Assembly: GCA_029891345.1 (NCBI GenBank)
Contig: CM057009.1
Coordinates: 86,537,916-86,601,915 of the forward strand
DNA from: Dryococelus australis
Taxonomy: Eukaryota > Arthropoda > Insecta > Phasmatodea > Phasmatidae
Length of the DNA stretch: 64,000 nt
Direction: 5' to 3'
The position numbers and the translations under genes were made by a program. The notes beneath the pieces are model-generated. The model worked only from the letters and a program-made list of their open reading frames with translations, was not told the origin of the DNA and did no database searches. This document shows, piece by piece, positions 45,301-57,534 of this stretch. Position 1 is the first letter of the stretch. Each line of letters starts with the position of its first letter.

Positions 45301-48201
45301 TCAAAACACTGGGGAGATTTTTGTATAGTGGCGTGCACAGATATTAAGTTCAGGTTGGGATATGGGCTTACTATTGGACCCTGTAGTCGGGCAGGGTCCC
45401 CTTTAATGTGCAATTGTATGGAAGTCACTACTGTATAAAGCAGTATAAAATTTGGTACATGGCCCCAGATGGGCTAAAATGATATTAATTATAGTTCAAC
45501 ATATTGTTCAATAGAATTTGTACAAAAGTGAACTTAAAAATACTAGCTATCCAATATCAATTTTTATTGCAAAATTACTGTGTTATTTAAGTCTAAAATT
45601 GTAATCTAATCTTGTAAAAAATTTCATCATACCATCACAATGCACCAACTCACAGAATGAGTACTTTTTTGCTAATTGCTCCTAACTATTACATATCATA
45701 CATACATACATACATAGAAAATTTGTGAAAAACACTTTCTAAATTATTTAATCTCCATTCTTCTGGAACAAGTGTTTTGAATTTTTCAGTGAATATTTTC
45801 ATTGACACTGCTGTTCCACATATGGTAAGAACATGTTGGTGAGCCTTTCCTGTGTTATAGTAGACTGTAGTTTCATTAAGACATCTGCTTATTTGTAAAA
45901 TACTTGCCCCGCACCACTGCTTGTCACACATGACACTGAACTAGTGAAGTAGTAGTGAGAAATTACAGTAAATTTATTATGAGTAGCAGCTATTAGCCAA
46001 TCAAGTCATGCTGTAAGGATTGTTGGCTGGCCGGAGAGGTACTGTATTCCTTAGAAGTGTTACATTAGTAAAGGTCCAATATTCTTACTCCAAATGTGCT
46101 ATCTGTCTCTTCATAATTCCGTGACCAAAAGTTAGTCTACTGACTTATGAGCTCACTTTATTCTTGACTGTGCCTCTCACAAAGTGCTCTTAGCATGTCA
46201 ACCACAGGATGATAAGCTGTAATTTTAAACTCTTGCTCCAATTACTTATATACAAACTTTTGTTCTCCCAGTGGTCATAGAGTTTTTTGACAACCTTTCT
46301 TCCATGCTGCTGGATGGCCATAGTGCTTAACGAGCTTAGGGCATTTGTAAAAATTAAATTGAAGGGTTAATTCCTTAGGAACTATATACTTATTCTGAAA
46401 ACTTCTACTTCTTCCACTGCAGTCACAAGGTTCACATCAGTGTATTAACAAGCTTCAAGAAAGTATGAATTATTTATAGAGTAACTATAAACTGGAAATA
46501 TTAAATCTGGAATTGAATTCCAGTTACACTGGCTTTTACCTGAGACATTTGGTAGTCATAATCACAGTAACAATTGCATCAAAAACTGGCAGTTGTTGTT
46601 CTAAGGCATCTACAGCATCCACCTGGCAGGATCACCTAGTCTTGGATTAAGATTTTAGTGAAACTTAGGTTCTTCTCAAGATTTGCTTCCAGCATCTTCA
46701 AGCACTTAAGGCCTTGCTGGGCTGCCATCAAAATAATGTGTATGTGCACTGCACCAAAAAAGTAAAAAATAAAAATAAAATTATTAGTTGGGATGTATAT
46801 GCATCAACAAAAGCTGGATTTGAACTGTGAGCACAGCAATTCGTGTGAAAGTGTTTGCAATTATTTTCTTTGTCTTGCCGGGACACTATTTCATTCACCA
46901 GAATTTGTTGATGCCCCATGTAAATATGTATGCGCATAACACTTCACACTATGAAATTTTCAACAAAGACCAACAGCTCTATGTAAAGGTTAAAAACAAT
47001 TCTCATCATCTACCATTTTGATTCACTACAAACAAAGGTCTGCTTCACTTAATATAAAATTAAAAAAAACTATTATGTGAGCTGTTTGTAGTTGCCATAG
47101 TCGGATGTTTCGTCAGTTATTAATGTGATTTTATTCTCCTTAATTTCATTATCATCATCTTGCAGTACAAAGTTGTGAAATTAAGCTGTAATATAATTTT
47201 TAATTCAGTTGCATTTTTGCATCCGTCCTCAAAGTTTTTGTGTAAATTACCATCAAACTGTAATAAGAGGTTAAAAATATCTAGAAACAATTCTTTCGTC
47301 ACATTTTCAGAAATCAAAAAAATTTATTTTCTATTACTGGTGATGAAAATGGCCACTTTTATTGATAGCTATTTGTTGTTGTAGAGTATATTGCTGGACA
47401 TGAATAAAGGACACACAAATGCTATTTTCTATTTTACTGTTTGTAAATATTCAATATTCAGAGAAATTTTATCATAAAAAATTTATCTTGTATGCTAGGT
47501 ACTTTTCATAATTTTAACCATAATATGGGCACTGTTATACTCACCACTTAGTATCTGCACTGTTAGTGACAGAAGCATACTCCTCCATTTTTTCATTGTC
47601 ACACAATACTTTAACCTTACAGAGTGAATAAGTAAAAATATTTGTTGCTGCTTTGACTTTCTTCCTCAAAATCAATGATGATTCATTGCCAGTAACACGT
47701 TTTGTAGATGGAGTAATATTGTATTCTACTGATTATATAAATCATAATAAAATATTGTTTTTGAAGTTGTTTAAATGAAGACAAACTATAATCATGTATG
47801 GCAGTGTACTGTGTATTGTAAAAATTTGTAAATAAATTTCCTAATATAAGTGTTTTATTTGACATAATGGTTTGACTGCCTTCAATGACATGGAATGCCA
47901 TAGAAATGCTAGTGGAACATGAGCCCTGATCACATTCTTTCTGCACATTTTTCTTTTATGCACCTGACATTTCCAAACTAAATATATTTTACATCATGAA
48001 AGTAGAGAACACATTTCACAGCCAGTAAAATAATTCATAAACTAACTTATTTGTTGACTATGGCATCAGCACTTAGACTTCTGTTTGCCATACATTTTGT
48101 CATCACTTGCAATTCTCTTCAACCCCATTTTTCATCATGCATCCCATGACATACAGATTAAGTTATGTGCACCTGCGCTGGGCTTTGTGGTAATGTCAAA
48201 G
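42389..48201. other. AT-rich DNA, no gene recognised
   Basis: 42389-45300 shows only AT-rich sequence and a decayed 'gaaaactgggaata / tttcagggag' repeat near 44680-44760 similar to 9770-9870. The stretch 45700-47700 has several short minus-strand ORFs (for example 45689-45931, HQHVLTICGTAVSMKIFTEK) that may be scraps of an old transposon, but I cannot assign them. Confidence 0.35.
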
Positions 48202-49555
48202 TACAAGATCATTGAATTATAACTTTATAGCAACAAAACTATTTAACGGAGTTGGCTGATTCTTAAACCAAATTGTATTGGAAATACGAAAGTTTTTTTT
48301 TGGGGTGGTTTTCGACAGTCGTACACCGATCTTGAGATTGCAGTAGGGGTGAGTGCACCATCTGGCATCTGCTCAAACCCCTCCAGTGAGATGGTGACCT
48401 CGCAGCAAAAAAGCACATTGTGTTCTGTGGTTCACAGAATTCAAGTCTGTAGTGACTGAGCCACATAATTTTAAATGGCAGCATCCGGGACAACATATAC
48501 CAGAACGGAGGGCTATTTGTCGTTGGGTTAAAAGTTTCCACAAAACTGGTACTGTACAGAAAAAACAATCATCAAGAAGGCCAAGAACGTTCAAAGAAAA
48601 GGTGGAACAGTGTAGTCTATCTTGTGTGTGCAGCCATAAACAGTCAACTGCCTGCGGCAGTTTGGAGCTTGGCATTCCAAAGACTACTGTGCAAAATGTT
48701 CTTCACAAACGTCAGAGATTACATGCCTACAAGATTCAACTGAGGCGTGAAATAAAGCCAGAAGATCATCCCAAATGTTTTGAATTTCCTGCTTTCGTGT
48801 TAAACAAAATGGACACAGAAATAAATTATTCAAATTGTGTGCTTTACAGTGACAAGGCAACTTTTCACGTTAATGGTTATGTTAATCGGCACAACTGCAG
48901 AATTTGGGGATCACAACAACCTAACGCAACTCATGAGTACTTTCGTGACTTTCCCATACTGAATGTGTGGTGTGGGTTGATGCACAATTGAGTTGTAGGG
49001 CCTTTCATATTTGCTGAAAAAACAATCATGGGCAACATTTATCTGGATATGCTAGAGTTTTATGTGTTCCCTCAGATTGAGGATATTGAACGACAAAGTT
49101 TAAACAGTGTAATTTACCAGTAAGATGGCACACTGCTGCATTGGAGCCTAGCCATGCGCAATGCCTCACCTGTGAGGTTTCCAAATGGTTGGATTGGGAG
49201 AGGTTGCTGTATCCCTTGTCCTCCTAGAAGCCCTGACCTTACCCCTCTAGACTCTATTATTTTGGGGATTTGTCAAGAACATTGTCTGTGAAGATTCGAG
49301 ATTTGGAGCATTTTTGTCAGGGAATCGCTGCCATTGAGACAATTATGCAGAGAATGCTCTTGAATACGTTGATGGAGGTCGAATATCACCTCGACATATG
49401 CAGAGCTGCAAATGGAGCACACATAGAAACATTTTAAGTTAAGCAGAACTTTGATTCTTCCTGTACATTTTGGTGCAAGAATCAACCAAATTGATCAAAT
49501 AGTTTCGAAGCTATGATTTTTTTAAATTGTACCAACCTTTTTCGATGATCCTGTA
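48202..49555 (+). mobile_element. DUF4817-type DNA transposon, short form, complete ends
   Basis: 1354 bp. The tips are inverted: TACAAGATCATTGAA on the left and TACAGGATCATCGAAAAA on the right read from the other strand. Similarity continues inward through AACTATTTAACGGAGTTGG / AACTATTTGATCAATTTGG and TGATTCTTAAACC / TGATTCTTGCACC, so each terminal repeat is about 70 bp. The transposase fills most of the interior. It is much shorter than the other two elements of this type in the window. Confidence 0.82.
48385..49440 (+). pseudogene. DUF4817-type transposase, long open central part
   Basis: The N-terminal part reads SQQKAHCVLWF, TEFKSVVTEPHNFKWQHPG and ERRAICRWVKSFHKTGTVQK, the DUF4817 helix-turn-helix. 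SSRRPRTFKEKVEQ, LGIPKTTVQNVLHKR and LHAYKIQLRREIKPEDHPK follow. The catalytic core has VLYSDKATFHVNGYVNRHNC (first aspartate), NATHEYFRDFPILNVWCGLM, FAEKTIMGNIYLDMLEFYVF, YQ.DGTLLH (second) and PPRSPDLTPLDS (third). The frame 48452-48991 stays open for 179 residues. Later stops and a frameshift break it, and the C-terminal block ends in a degenerate NGAHIE-like motif. It is the least decayed transposase in the window. Confidence 0.8.
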
Positions 49556-49923
49556 TATGTTTGCTCACTGAAATGTTTCACTGTTTTAAGTGCAAGATAC
49601 CATCACTATTTTACGCATTAAATAAAGTTTTATTTATCTAATTTCAATGTTTATTCATCTAATGTACTATATGTCTGAGAAATATTTACCAGTGTTCGTC
49701 AGGAGAACTAATGTATCACTAGTGCAATCTTCTGAGGAAAAACAGAAACCACAGTTGTAATTGGAATTCGACTTACAACGCACAAGCGGAATAATTAATT
49801 ATCACAAAATAAATTCTTGATGTTAGCAATACTACGTAAATACATGGCATAGTCACAGCAGAAAAAATCCAAACAGCACACATACAGTCATGATATGAGG
49901 ACAAGCTATCCAACAGTTCACAT

Positions 49924-50347
49924 TCACACTAGCAGTGTCAAGTCGTCTACTGGGACTGAATGGAAGGCTGCAGCTGCAGAAGCATATGCCCAAATAATGG
50001 TACTTCCGGCAGACAGGGAATGGTTTATGAGTTTATAGTGCTTGTCTATTGACTGAAAAATAGCACAACAGGAAACAACCCCCTCTCCCATCACAACCAA
50101 ATGCTCTCCATTGGGGTTGTCTAGGATGGCTCCATTTTTTCTTTTATTAATATTATCTAGATCTATGGAAAGCCCATCGGCGTACTCCTCCATGTTCTAT
50201 TGCTGTAGTAAAATTTTCATGAAACTTAAGGAACAGTAGAAGTTGTTTTTCAACGTGAGCCGAATTTTTAATGATTTTAAAAGAACCTTCACTGTATTTC
50301 AATGAACCTTCGTCTGCTTTTTTCTGTATCACCCCTCTCCCTGTCAC
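49924..50347 (-). pseudogene. unrecognised minus-strand coding-like segment
   Basis: Two overlapping minus-strand frames look continuous in content: 50347-50153 with GSLKYSEGSFKIIKNSAHVE and LFLKFHENFTTAIEH, and 50193-49924 with EEYADGLSIDLDNINKRKNG, DNPNGEHLVVMGEGVVSCCA and HYKLINHSLSAGSTIIWAYA. The composition is protein-like and less AT-driven than its surroundings. I do not recognise a family. It may be a frameshifted remnant of a mobile element or of a processed gene. No signal peptide or clear membrane segment is seen. Confidence 0.3.
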
Positions 50348-50949
50348 TCTTATTAGTGTGGAAGAGAGTTATCCCTGCTGCCCCTTCCCCCTCCTCATCA
50401 GTTCACACATCTTTGTACTATGCAATCATTTTTCAAACAAATTTTCCATATGTTGTATTTTATAATTTTATGTTATATTCCAAATATCAAGTATATGCCA
50501 TTTAATAATAAAAATAGATTTCTCTGATAACAACAAACATACATATATTCATCTGTAATCCTTTCACCTTTTAAATTCTATCAACTAATTTAAAAGTAAT
50601 TTGATATCCATTTCCATCGAGTAAAGGTTTTGCGAAAATGAATACCATGACATTGTTTAACAATTCACAATATTGATGTACCTATAATAAATATCTGTGC
50701 TAATTCTAAACACAATTGCATCAAAAAGAAATAAAAAGTAATTTAATACAGTATATAATTTAAAATACTGATTGATTTTTCCAGGTGCTAATTTCCTTGT
50801 TAAATTTATGATTTGTATTCTGTTTGACTTAAAATAATCTTAATTCACATCATCATTACGTGTAATAGGACTATCCACATTTGTTTACTCTTTTATTTTC
50901 ATAGCCATATTTATTAATTTTTTATATTAGTTTTGTTAATTAATGAATC

Positions 50950-53800
50950 ACCAAAAATTTTCATTTATATAGTAAAATTGAAGTATGTATGTAATGAAAA
51001 TAGCTATTCTGGGTATCAAACTTGCATGGCTAGTATTGTTTAGTCTTAGATTCAAAGCATCACCTTTTTTCACATCAAAACCTGTGTGATCTATCTTCTT
51101 GTAATTATGAACCACAATAAACTCATCAGTTGCTATGTTGAAATTGTATCTTGTTATGCTAAACACAGTTCCATCATTTAAAAAAAGGGTAGACTATTTT
51201 ATTCTTATCTAAAATTAAACTGTTCTTTTTGTTCATTCCATTTAGTAAATATTTGAAATACTGTAGTTTTCTCTCATTGAATTTTTCTCAGTTTTAAGTT
51301 TATAGGAGTTTGACAGAAATTAGTAGAAATGTGTTCAATGTAATCAATTAAGATTTAAAAATTACTTTTTTTTAGTTGATTATATTTTTTATTTTTGACA
51401 TATTTATTTAGTAAAATTTTCAAAGGAACATCTTTTTTAAAATGATCAAACTATTCCCTTGTAACTTGTTAACTAAAATTATATTTATGGGCAAAGAATT
51501 TTACTAATTTAATCTAGAATTAATGGTATTAACGATAATAACGTAATTCAATTTACAATTTTGGTCAAAATAATTTTTTTTTTGTAATATATTCATTGAA
51601 ATATAATTCAGAAACAATTTTTTGACCCTTTCTTTAATACCAAAATATTTATTAAAATAACTTACCAATGGTTTCCCAAACATATCCATTAAATTTTTAC
51701 TTAATGAAAAATATTATGTTAGAAAAATTATATCATTTTTAAAATCAAATCTAACACAATTAAACATAAATGACCATATATAACTGAAATGAAGCTCTTT
51801 ATTCCATCATAATTGAATAAAACAAGTAATTTATTAATTCACAATGAATGTTTCTACTAAAAGATGAAATAATAAATATTTTTGTTATTTTTGTAACAAC
51901 ATATTCAATGAATTCTAGGATTTGATATGTCCAAGTTAACAATGGTACATTCGTTTTATGAATTTTGTTTAACACTTCATCAGTTGTATAAACATCTCAA
52001 AAATGTTTAATTTTCAATTTTCTTTACAAAATTTTTAATACCAATATCTGATTGTGCATCTTTACCTGTGCAAGTCTTATTTCATTTTTGTCATCTTCCT
52101 TTCTTCTTAACAACCAATTCTTCTCCCTATTTATTTTACAGTGTTAAGTTATTTCTTGGTTGTTCTAGGTATATTTTATAACTTTCCTTGTTTTAAAACT
52201 GAAATATATATTTAACCAAGTGCTTCTAAAATTTCAATCAAAATGGGTAAAAATCCACAATGATTTAATCCACTCCAAGTTTTTTCTTTCAATATTTTTT
52301 GATTGTTGGCAAAGACAAAGTCAATAAAACTTCTTTACTCTCTTCTTTAAATTTTTAATTTTTTCTGTTCAACTATTTTTTTGGTTATGATATATATATA
52401 ATTATCTGAATTGTTTGATTGGTACACTGAAAGTTATGTTTTTTATCATAATTGATATTTTTTGAACATTTATAAATATCTTTATTTAATTAACATGTTT
52501 TATACCCCATAAAAGGTTGTTTTTTTTTGCAATCGTAGTTGAAGTGACAGCAGCAAAAGTAATTTTTCCATTAACAGGAGTATCTTTATCCACATTATTT
52601 ATTTGGCTTCTTTTTGCAAAATTTTATTAGCCTCATGTCAATATTCAAAATCTTTATGATCTCTATATGGAATGTCATAGTATATGCAGGCTTCATCTAA
52701 TTTATTTATTCGTCATTCCTCTTTCTAAACTTTTATTTAGTTTATTAAAAGGATTACAATAATTATAGGCGGGTAAATGCATTTCTGGCAAATTTAAGTT
52801 ATTTAGTGCCCAATTGATTATTCCTTTTCTGTGTTTTTCAGAACTCCAAAATGAATGAGCAATAACACTTAAAACTCTCATTAGATTTGGGATTATTGAC
52901 AACAAAATCAGATTATTTATTATTCAACATATTCGTAATGTTTATTTTTTCACTGTAATGACTTATTTCCTGTAATTACTTAACATGGATAACTAATAAT
53001 CAGTCAGTTAACTGTCTGAGGTCATCCATACATATGTATCTTAGGTAAATTAATATATATTTTATTTAATTCCTTTACCAGATTTTGGAGTTCTTGGTGA
53101 ATATGTTCCTTCAGGTATGTTTGGTTCAGTTCTAGAATATGGTCCTCCGTATATATTTTTGTTAAATTGGTTTGATTTTATGGTTGTACTTCCACCTATG
53201 ATTTGAAGTAATTTGGTTATTTGTATTTATATTCTTGGAATGTAGCATTTGTTGATAAAACTATTTTGGTATTATTATCTTAGTCATCATCAGCGTATTG
53301 TGCATTATGCAGTTAGTTATTCTTTCTATAGCAGTCTTTCATTTGGGTACATATTTGTTAATATTGATGTATATCCAGAATAAATTAAAAATGAACTAAT
53401 TTACCTTCAATATTGATTGTTTCTTAACGTATTAAGTCCTTTTGTTAATGTATACTCTTTACTTTCTACGGTAATGTTATTATTATTTATGCTTACTTTT
53501 GTATCTCTAATAAAAAAAAATTGTCTATGCCTCTTTAGCCATATTTTTCATTAATAACATTAATACTCTCAGAAATATCTTTACTCAGAAAAATTTTAGA
53601 ATCTTTTGATGGTTTGAATAATAATAGTTCTTCAAAATATTTTGAATTTTTTGTTTGAAGATTCCCTTTTTTTCTGAATCTGGTAAGGTGTAATCTGGGA
53701 ATAATTACATTTCAAATGTGAAGTTTACTTTGGCATCGATGGATAATCAGAATTTTTAACAGCAACTGGAACAAATGGTATTAAATTTTAATTTCTTGAG
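50950..53800 (-). mobile_element. Polinton/adintovirus-like element, fossil fragment
   Basis: Very AT-rich DNA with decayed minus-strand protein signatures. At about 52810-52600 is a PLA2-like segment of the kind found in adintovirus/Polinton and parvovirus capsid proteins: LNLPEMHLPAYNYCNPFNKL, then DEACIYYDIPYRDHKDFEY. At about 52060-51960 LKIKHF and DVYTTDEVLNKI, and at 51689-51610 DMFGKPLVSYFNKYFGI, resemble the start and the 'DSFG ... YFNKNFGI' part of adenovirus-type cysteine proteases. Their order and spacing suit one element. More remote peptides extend to about 53.8 kb. It is badly broken, with many breaks, and old. I found no terminal repeats, polymerase or integrase, so the ends are approximate. 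Confidence 0.5.
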
Positions 53801-53939
53801 CTAATTCCTCTACTTTTCTACCAATATTTTGCAATCCATGAATTAAAGGTAAAGCCTTCTTCTTGTTTCTTTCTTTCATTGTCATCTTCATGTGATTTTC
53901 TTTCGTAGTCAGCAAGTTTAGAAATTGTTTGCAAAAGTA

Positions 53940-54130
53940 AGTGAGTGAAGAGATTTAGAGAGCTCTTAACAGCAAGGTCTTGAGAGCCGATGAGGGTGAT
54001 TGAAGTGAATATGGAGCAGTGCCGGAATGAAGGGGCGGTGGAAATGGGAGATCCCTGAGAAAACCCGCCAACCAACTTCATTGTCCCACACAATTTCCAC
54101 TTGAGAAAATCCGGTGACCCGGCCCCCTGT
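53940..54130 (-). repeat. tRNA-derived SINE copy, minus strand
   Basis: Its reverse complement shares 'ctctcaagacct', 'tgttaagagct' and 'aaatct.ttcactcac' with the SINE at 24722-24981, plus the body 'gtgggac.atgaagttgg..' and 'ggatctcc.atttcc'. The tRNA-like head is lost or too diverged to see. Confidence 0.65.
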
Positions 54131-54365
54131 TCTTAAAAGTATTGGGAGTTTTGAAAGATAAATATTTCCTCCAACAGATCAGACTGCGTGAAATTTGAAT
54201 GTTTATAACAGCAGAATTGAATTTGACATTCCTACTGGTGATGGGTTTACTTTCCTGAAATATGCCTATATTTATGAAAAATGTTGACTTGCAAAAAGTG
54301 ACATAACTGAAAATTATGTAAAACTTGGTTACATTGATGTTTGTTATAACTTCTTTTCTTTTCAG

Positions 54366-54512
54366 TTTTCTCTATTAGAGATATCAAAACGTGAGCATAT
54401 AATGGCATCTATTCATAATCCTGGCATAACATCTACAATGATGAATGCTTTGTTAAGATCTACATTAGAGCAATTTTATTTAGAAATGAGTGGTGTTGAT
54501 CATAAATGTTGA
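54366..54512 (+). CDS. candidate terminal exon of an unidentified gene
   Basis: A strong 3' splice site, 'cttcttttcttttcag', is followed by 48 open codons and a stop. The peptide runs FSLLEISKREHIMASIHNPG, then ITSTMMNALLRSTLEQFYLE and MSGVDHKC. AATAAA follows 28 bp after the stop (54540-54545). That arrangement is what a last coding exon looks like. I do not recognise the protein. Read in phase 0 it could follow the FCHo exon ending at 27557, as an alternative short end, but nothing in the peptide resembles FCHo and a mobile-element origin is equally possible. Confidence 0.33.
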   Translation, partial: FSLLEISKREHIMASIHNPGITSTMMNALLRSTLEQFYLEMSGVDHKC

Positions 54513-54539
54513 TAAAATTCTGTACAATGTAATTTTCCA

Positions 54540-54545
54540 AATAAA
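54540..54545 (+). terminator. polyadenylation signal AATAAA
   Basis: Lies 28 bp after the stop of the candidate terminal exon. AATAAA is frequent by chance in DNA this AT-rich. Confidence 0.35.
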
Positions 54546-56095
54546 ATTCTTTATCCGTTGAATATCTGTTTGACTTTCTCAGAGATAACAAAGACATTAA
54601 TTGGAAAGGAGGCTTCAAGATAACTTTATTCACAATTCATCCAATAACAATTGTTTGTATTATTGTTAAAGAAAAAAAAATTTACAATACATTAGATAAA
54701 GATTATACTACAGCATGATAAATCAATACCCAAAAACTAAAAATAATATGGCTAATTATAGAATATGAAGCTAATACATTTAATGCAGTAAAATAAATAA
54801 AATTTAAAAATTCAAATTGCTTTTATTACTAATATTTTTTATAAAAATAAATACTTCAAGATTCAAATACATTTAACTTTGGTATAAAAGATTGGTTTTT
54901 AAAAATTTACAGTTTTATATGCCTGACTTTGTAATAGTTGTTTTTTAAATGAATAGAAAATATAATCCTAATCAATATGTTCATGCTTCTATGTTTGATC
55001 ACTGCAATATAAGAAATATTTATGTTAAAAATGAAAGGAATGAAATATTTTGCAAAGAAAACTGGACTGTTATATATTGATCAAGATTTGTACTTAATGT
55101 AATATAGTATTGATATTCAAATAAATTTTACTTATAATTCCTTGAAAGAGAGGATTACTTAGTATATTTTATTAACAATTTAATTTTTTCATAATGAATG
55201 GATTGTAATGAAATATTAATTAAACTTAATAACATTAACTGAATAAAAACTTAAAAAAAAATTAAAATTATTTGATTCCTGGTGTTTATTTGGTTACGAA
55301 CATTAATTTTCTTGTACGGTTGTCAATTTTATCGTATGTATGTAAAATTTGACTGTATTTGGAAAGTTATTTTACTGAAGAGATACTACCTGATATTGAC
55401 TTGGGAGTTTGCACAAATAATTGGGTTATATATGAAGTACAATGGTAAAGTAAAAATTTATTGATGTAATGTTAAATATGATTTTGAGTACATTTCAGGT
55501 GAAGATTTGACTGTGCCTTATATTTTTTGTTTTTATATAAAGATCTCTTATACCAGGGATTAGTATAAAACTGAGAATGGCTAGTCAGTTCACCATAGTG
55601 AATGTTCTAAAAATTTAATTTTTTTATGTATTAATTTTTTTATGATCAAAACTTTTTAGTGCATATTTTTATAGTGAATATTTTTCTGCATCATATTTTT
55701 AACTTTACTTTCATCATTTTCTATTCCATATTTGTGCCAATTTTTCACTGCACATGTTATTATCCACTTTGAGTAGTGAGTGTATAATGTGCAAGTTCTG
55801 GTTCAGTCTTTTTTTTTTCAAATTTATATATATATATATATATATATATATGACTTTTCCATAAAAAGCACAACATTTTGAGTGAAGGAGGTAAAGCAGA
55901 AATGTTGTGTTTTTATTTAAAAAAATAATGATTTTTAAATAAAATTTGAAACTCTAAAGAATTTGAGCCATAACATACACATTATTAGCCAACATTTCAA
56001 ACAAAAAGAAAGGATTATGTGATCACTTTCCTGTCTCTCTATTGGTGTATGTATGTGTCCTCCCTTTTCAATTTTTGAAAGCGTCAACCGTGTTT
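54546..56095. other. very AT-rich DNA; a short TA repeat
   Basis: Short + strand peptides near 54580-55060, such as INWKGGFKITLFTIHP, may belong to the neighbouring Polinton-like fossil, but I cannot confirm this. A TA run of about 14 units lies at 55824-55851. No host gene is seen. Confidence 0.3.
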
Positions 56096-56099
56096 CGCC

Positions 56100-56750
56100 A
56101 AACTCGGTACCTATACAGGATGGAGCTGAATTCGAACGACAAACTTCATAAGGATATTTGTTATGCAAAATCAACTAAATCTTAAGAGTCAAATAAGTCA
56201 ACAAAAACTGAGATTTTGGAATGTATTTTTGCGAAATATCGGAAACCTGGTGAGATGAAAGTACAATTCGCAGAACACACTCAACCTGACCTACTTAAAA
56301 CATAGAAGTTTACACCACCTGCTGCAGTGCAAATAGCTTGCGAAATTTGGTACAAATTTGTCAATTACTTTCCGAGATATTACATAAAATCTTTATTTTT
56401 TCATGTGGTATATGTTACAAAATGGCAGAAAAAAGATGCTCCATGTAGAAGCATTTGATAATTATAATATAAACAGCCAACATACAAAATTAACTTCAAA
56501 TTTATTGTATGGTTTTGACAATACTGTATACTAAGCTAAGATGCCTATGTTTCTGCCATTTTGAAAATTAGTATCTGATATACTTAATATATGCAATTTA
56601 ACATCATCTGCCGCAGCACTATTTGTTTTACGAATTTGGTAAAAATCAGTAAATTCTTTCCCATGATATGACCAAAATTTTATTTATTCATATATTGCTA
56701 TTTTACAAAATGGTCGGTAAAAGAAGCTTTGTGTAGTTACAGTTCGTAGT
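56100..56750 (+). repeat. noncoding repeat family, several monomers
   Basis: One block (56110-56280: 'ggatggagctgaattcga', 'gattttggaatgtatttttg', 'gaaagtacaattcgc') recurs at 58978-59178 in the same orientation at about 78% identity. A second block occurs twice here, at 56310-56420 and 56600-56715 ('catcatctgccgcag', 'aaatttggtacaaat', 'ttacaaaatgg'), and in weaker form at 58825-58930. No ORF. It may be an old tandem array or the noncoding part of an unknown element. Confidence 0.65.
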
Positions 56751-56754
56751 TGTA

Positions 56755-57381
56755 ATATAAACTGCCAGCATATAATTATTAGTAAACTTGAAGGAGGAAG
56801 TGTAATAAAGCAGCTTTCATTTATGTATAGAGTGGGAGAAACAGCAATTTGGGATATACGAAACAATACATCCAAACTTATTAAGTTTGCAAGCAGTGCG
56901 GACTCGACAAGTGGATTGGTGAAAAGGAAAACGATGAAACTATCAATGTGCGTGGAACTAGATAAGGCTATGCTGGAGTGGTTTAACCAGAAACGTGCCG
57001 TGGGAACGTCAGTGTCAGGCTTAGTATGTGTGCGAAACAAGCACATTATTTTTTTGAAGAATTGGGAATGGAAGGCGAAACTTGTTTCCTACATTAAACA
57101 CTGTTTTTCACACTCTGAAACAGGTGGCTGTATGCCACACGCACTGGACAGTGTGGGAGGTGTGTGTGTGAGATGGGCGACATGCAATTCGCTTTGCGCA
57201 TCTTTGTTTCCCCTCTCCAGGGGGAGAGGATGGCCTGTTGCCTAACAATGGAGTGACGTCAGCGTGACTTCTCTCTGACGCAACTTCAGATTCTAGTACC
57301 ACTCAGCGATAAACATCCGTGATTTTGGGTTATCCGCTGTAATTGTCCCCTCCATTATTGTGGATAATCGAGAGTCAACTG
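56755..57381 (+). mobile_element. pogo-type deletion derivative, left end missing
   Basis: The right end GATAATCGAGAGTCAACTG with TA at 57382-57383 matches the pogo copy at 12855-14283. The + strand reads VGETAIWDIRNNTSKLIKFA, ADSTSGLVKRKTMKLSM and LDKAMLEWFNQKRAVGTSVS, the N-terminal HTH of pogo transposase, in a frame open to 57245. Past that point both copies continue with the same non-transposase sequence to the terminal repeat, so they share one internal deletion. The left part, including the start codon and left terminal repeat, is gone. Confidence 0.75.
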
Positions 57382-57534
57382 TAAAATAAAACTAAAATAT
57401 TTGTGTAACTGACATTTCGAAAATAAGTACCTTATCTAATTCAATTACTAAAATTTAGCCAGCCTATCATTAGGTTACTTTCATGCTAAATTGGGTGAGG
57501 ATTGGATTAATAGTTTTTTAAGTACACAGTCTAA

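Noticed and set aside
45689-47700. Several short minus-strand ORFs that might be a hAT-like or other transposon.
   Set aside because: No motif (BED finger, RW dimerisation block or DDE residues) could be recognised, so no family is claimed.
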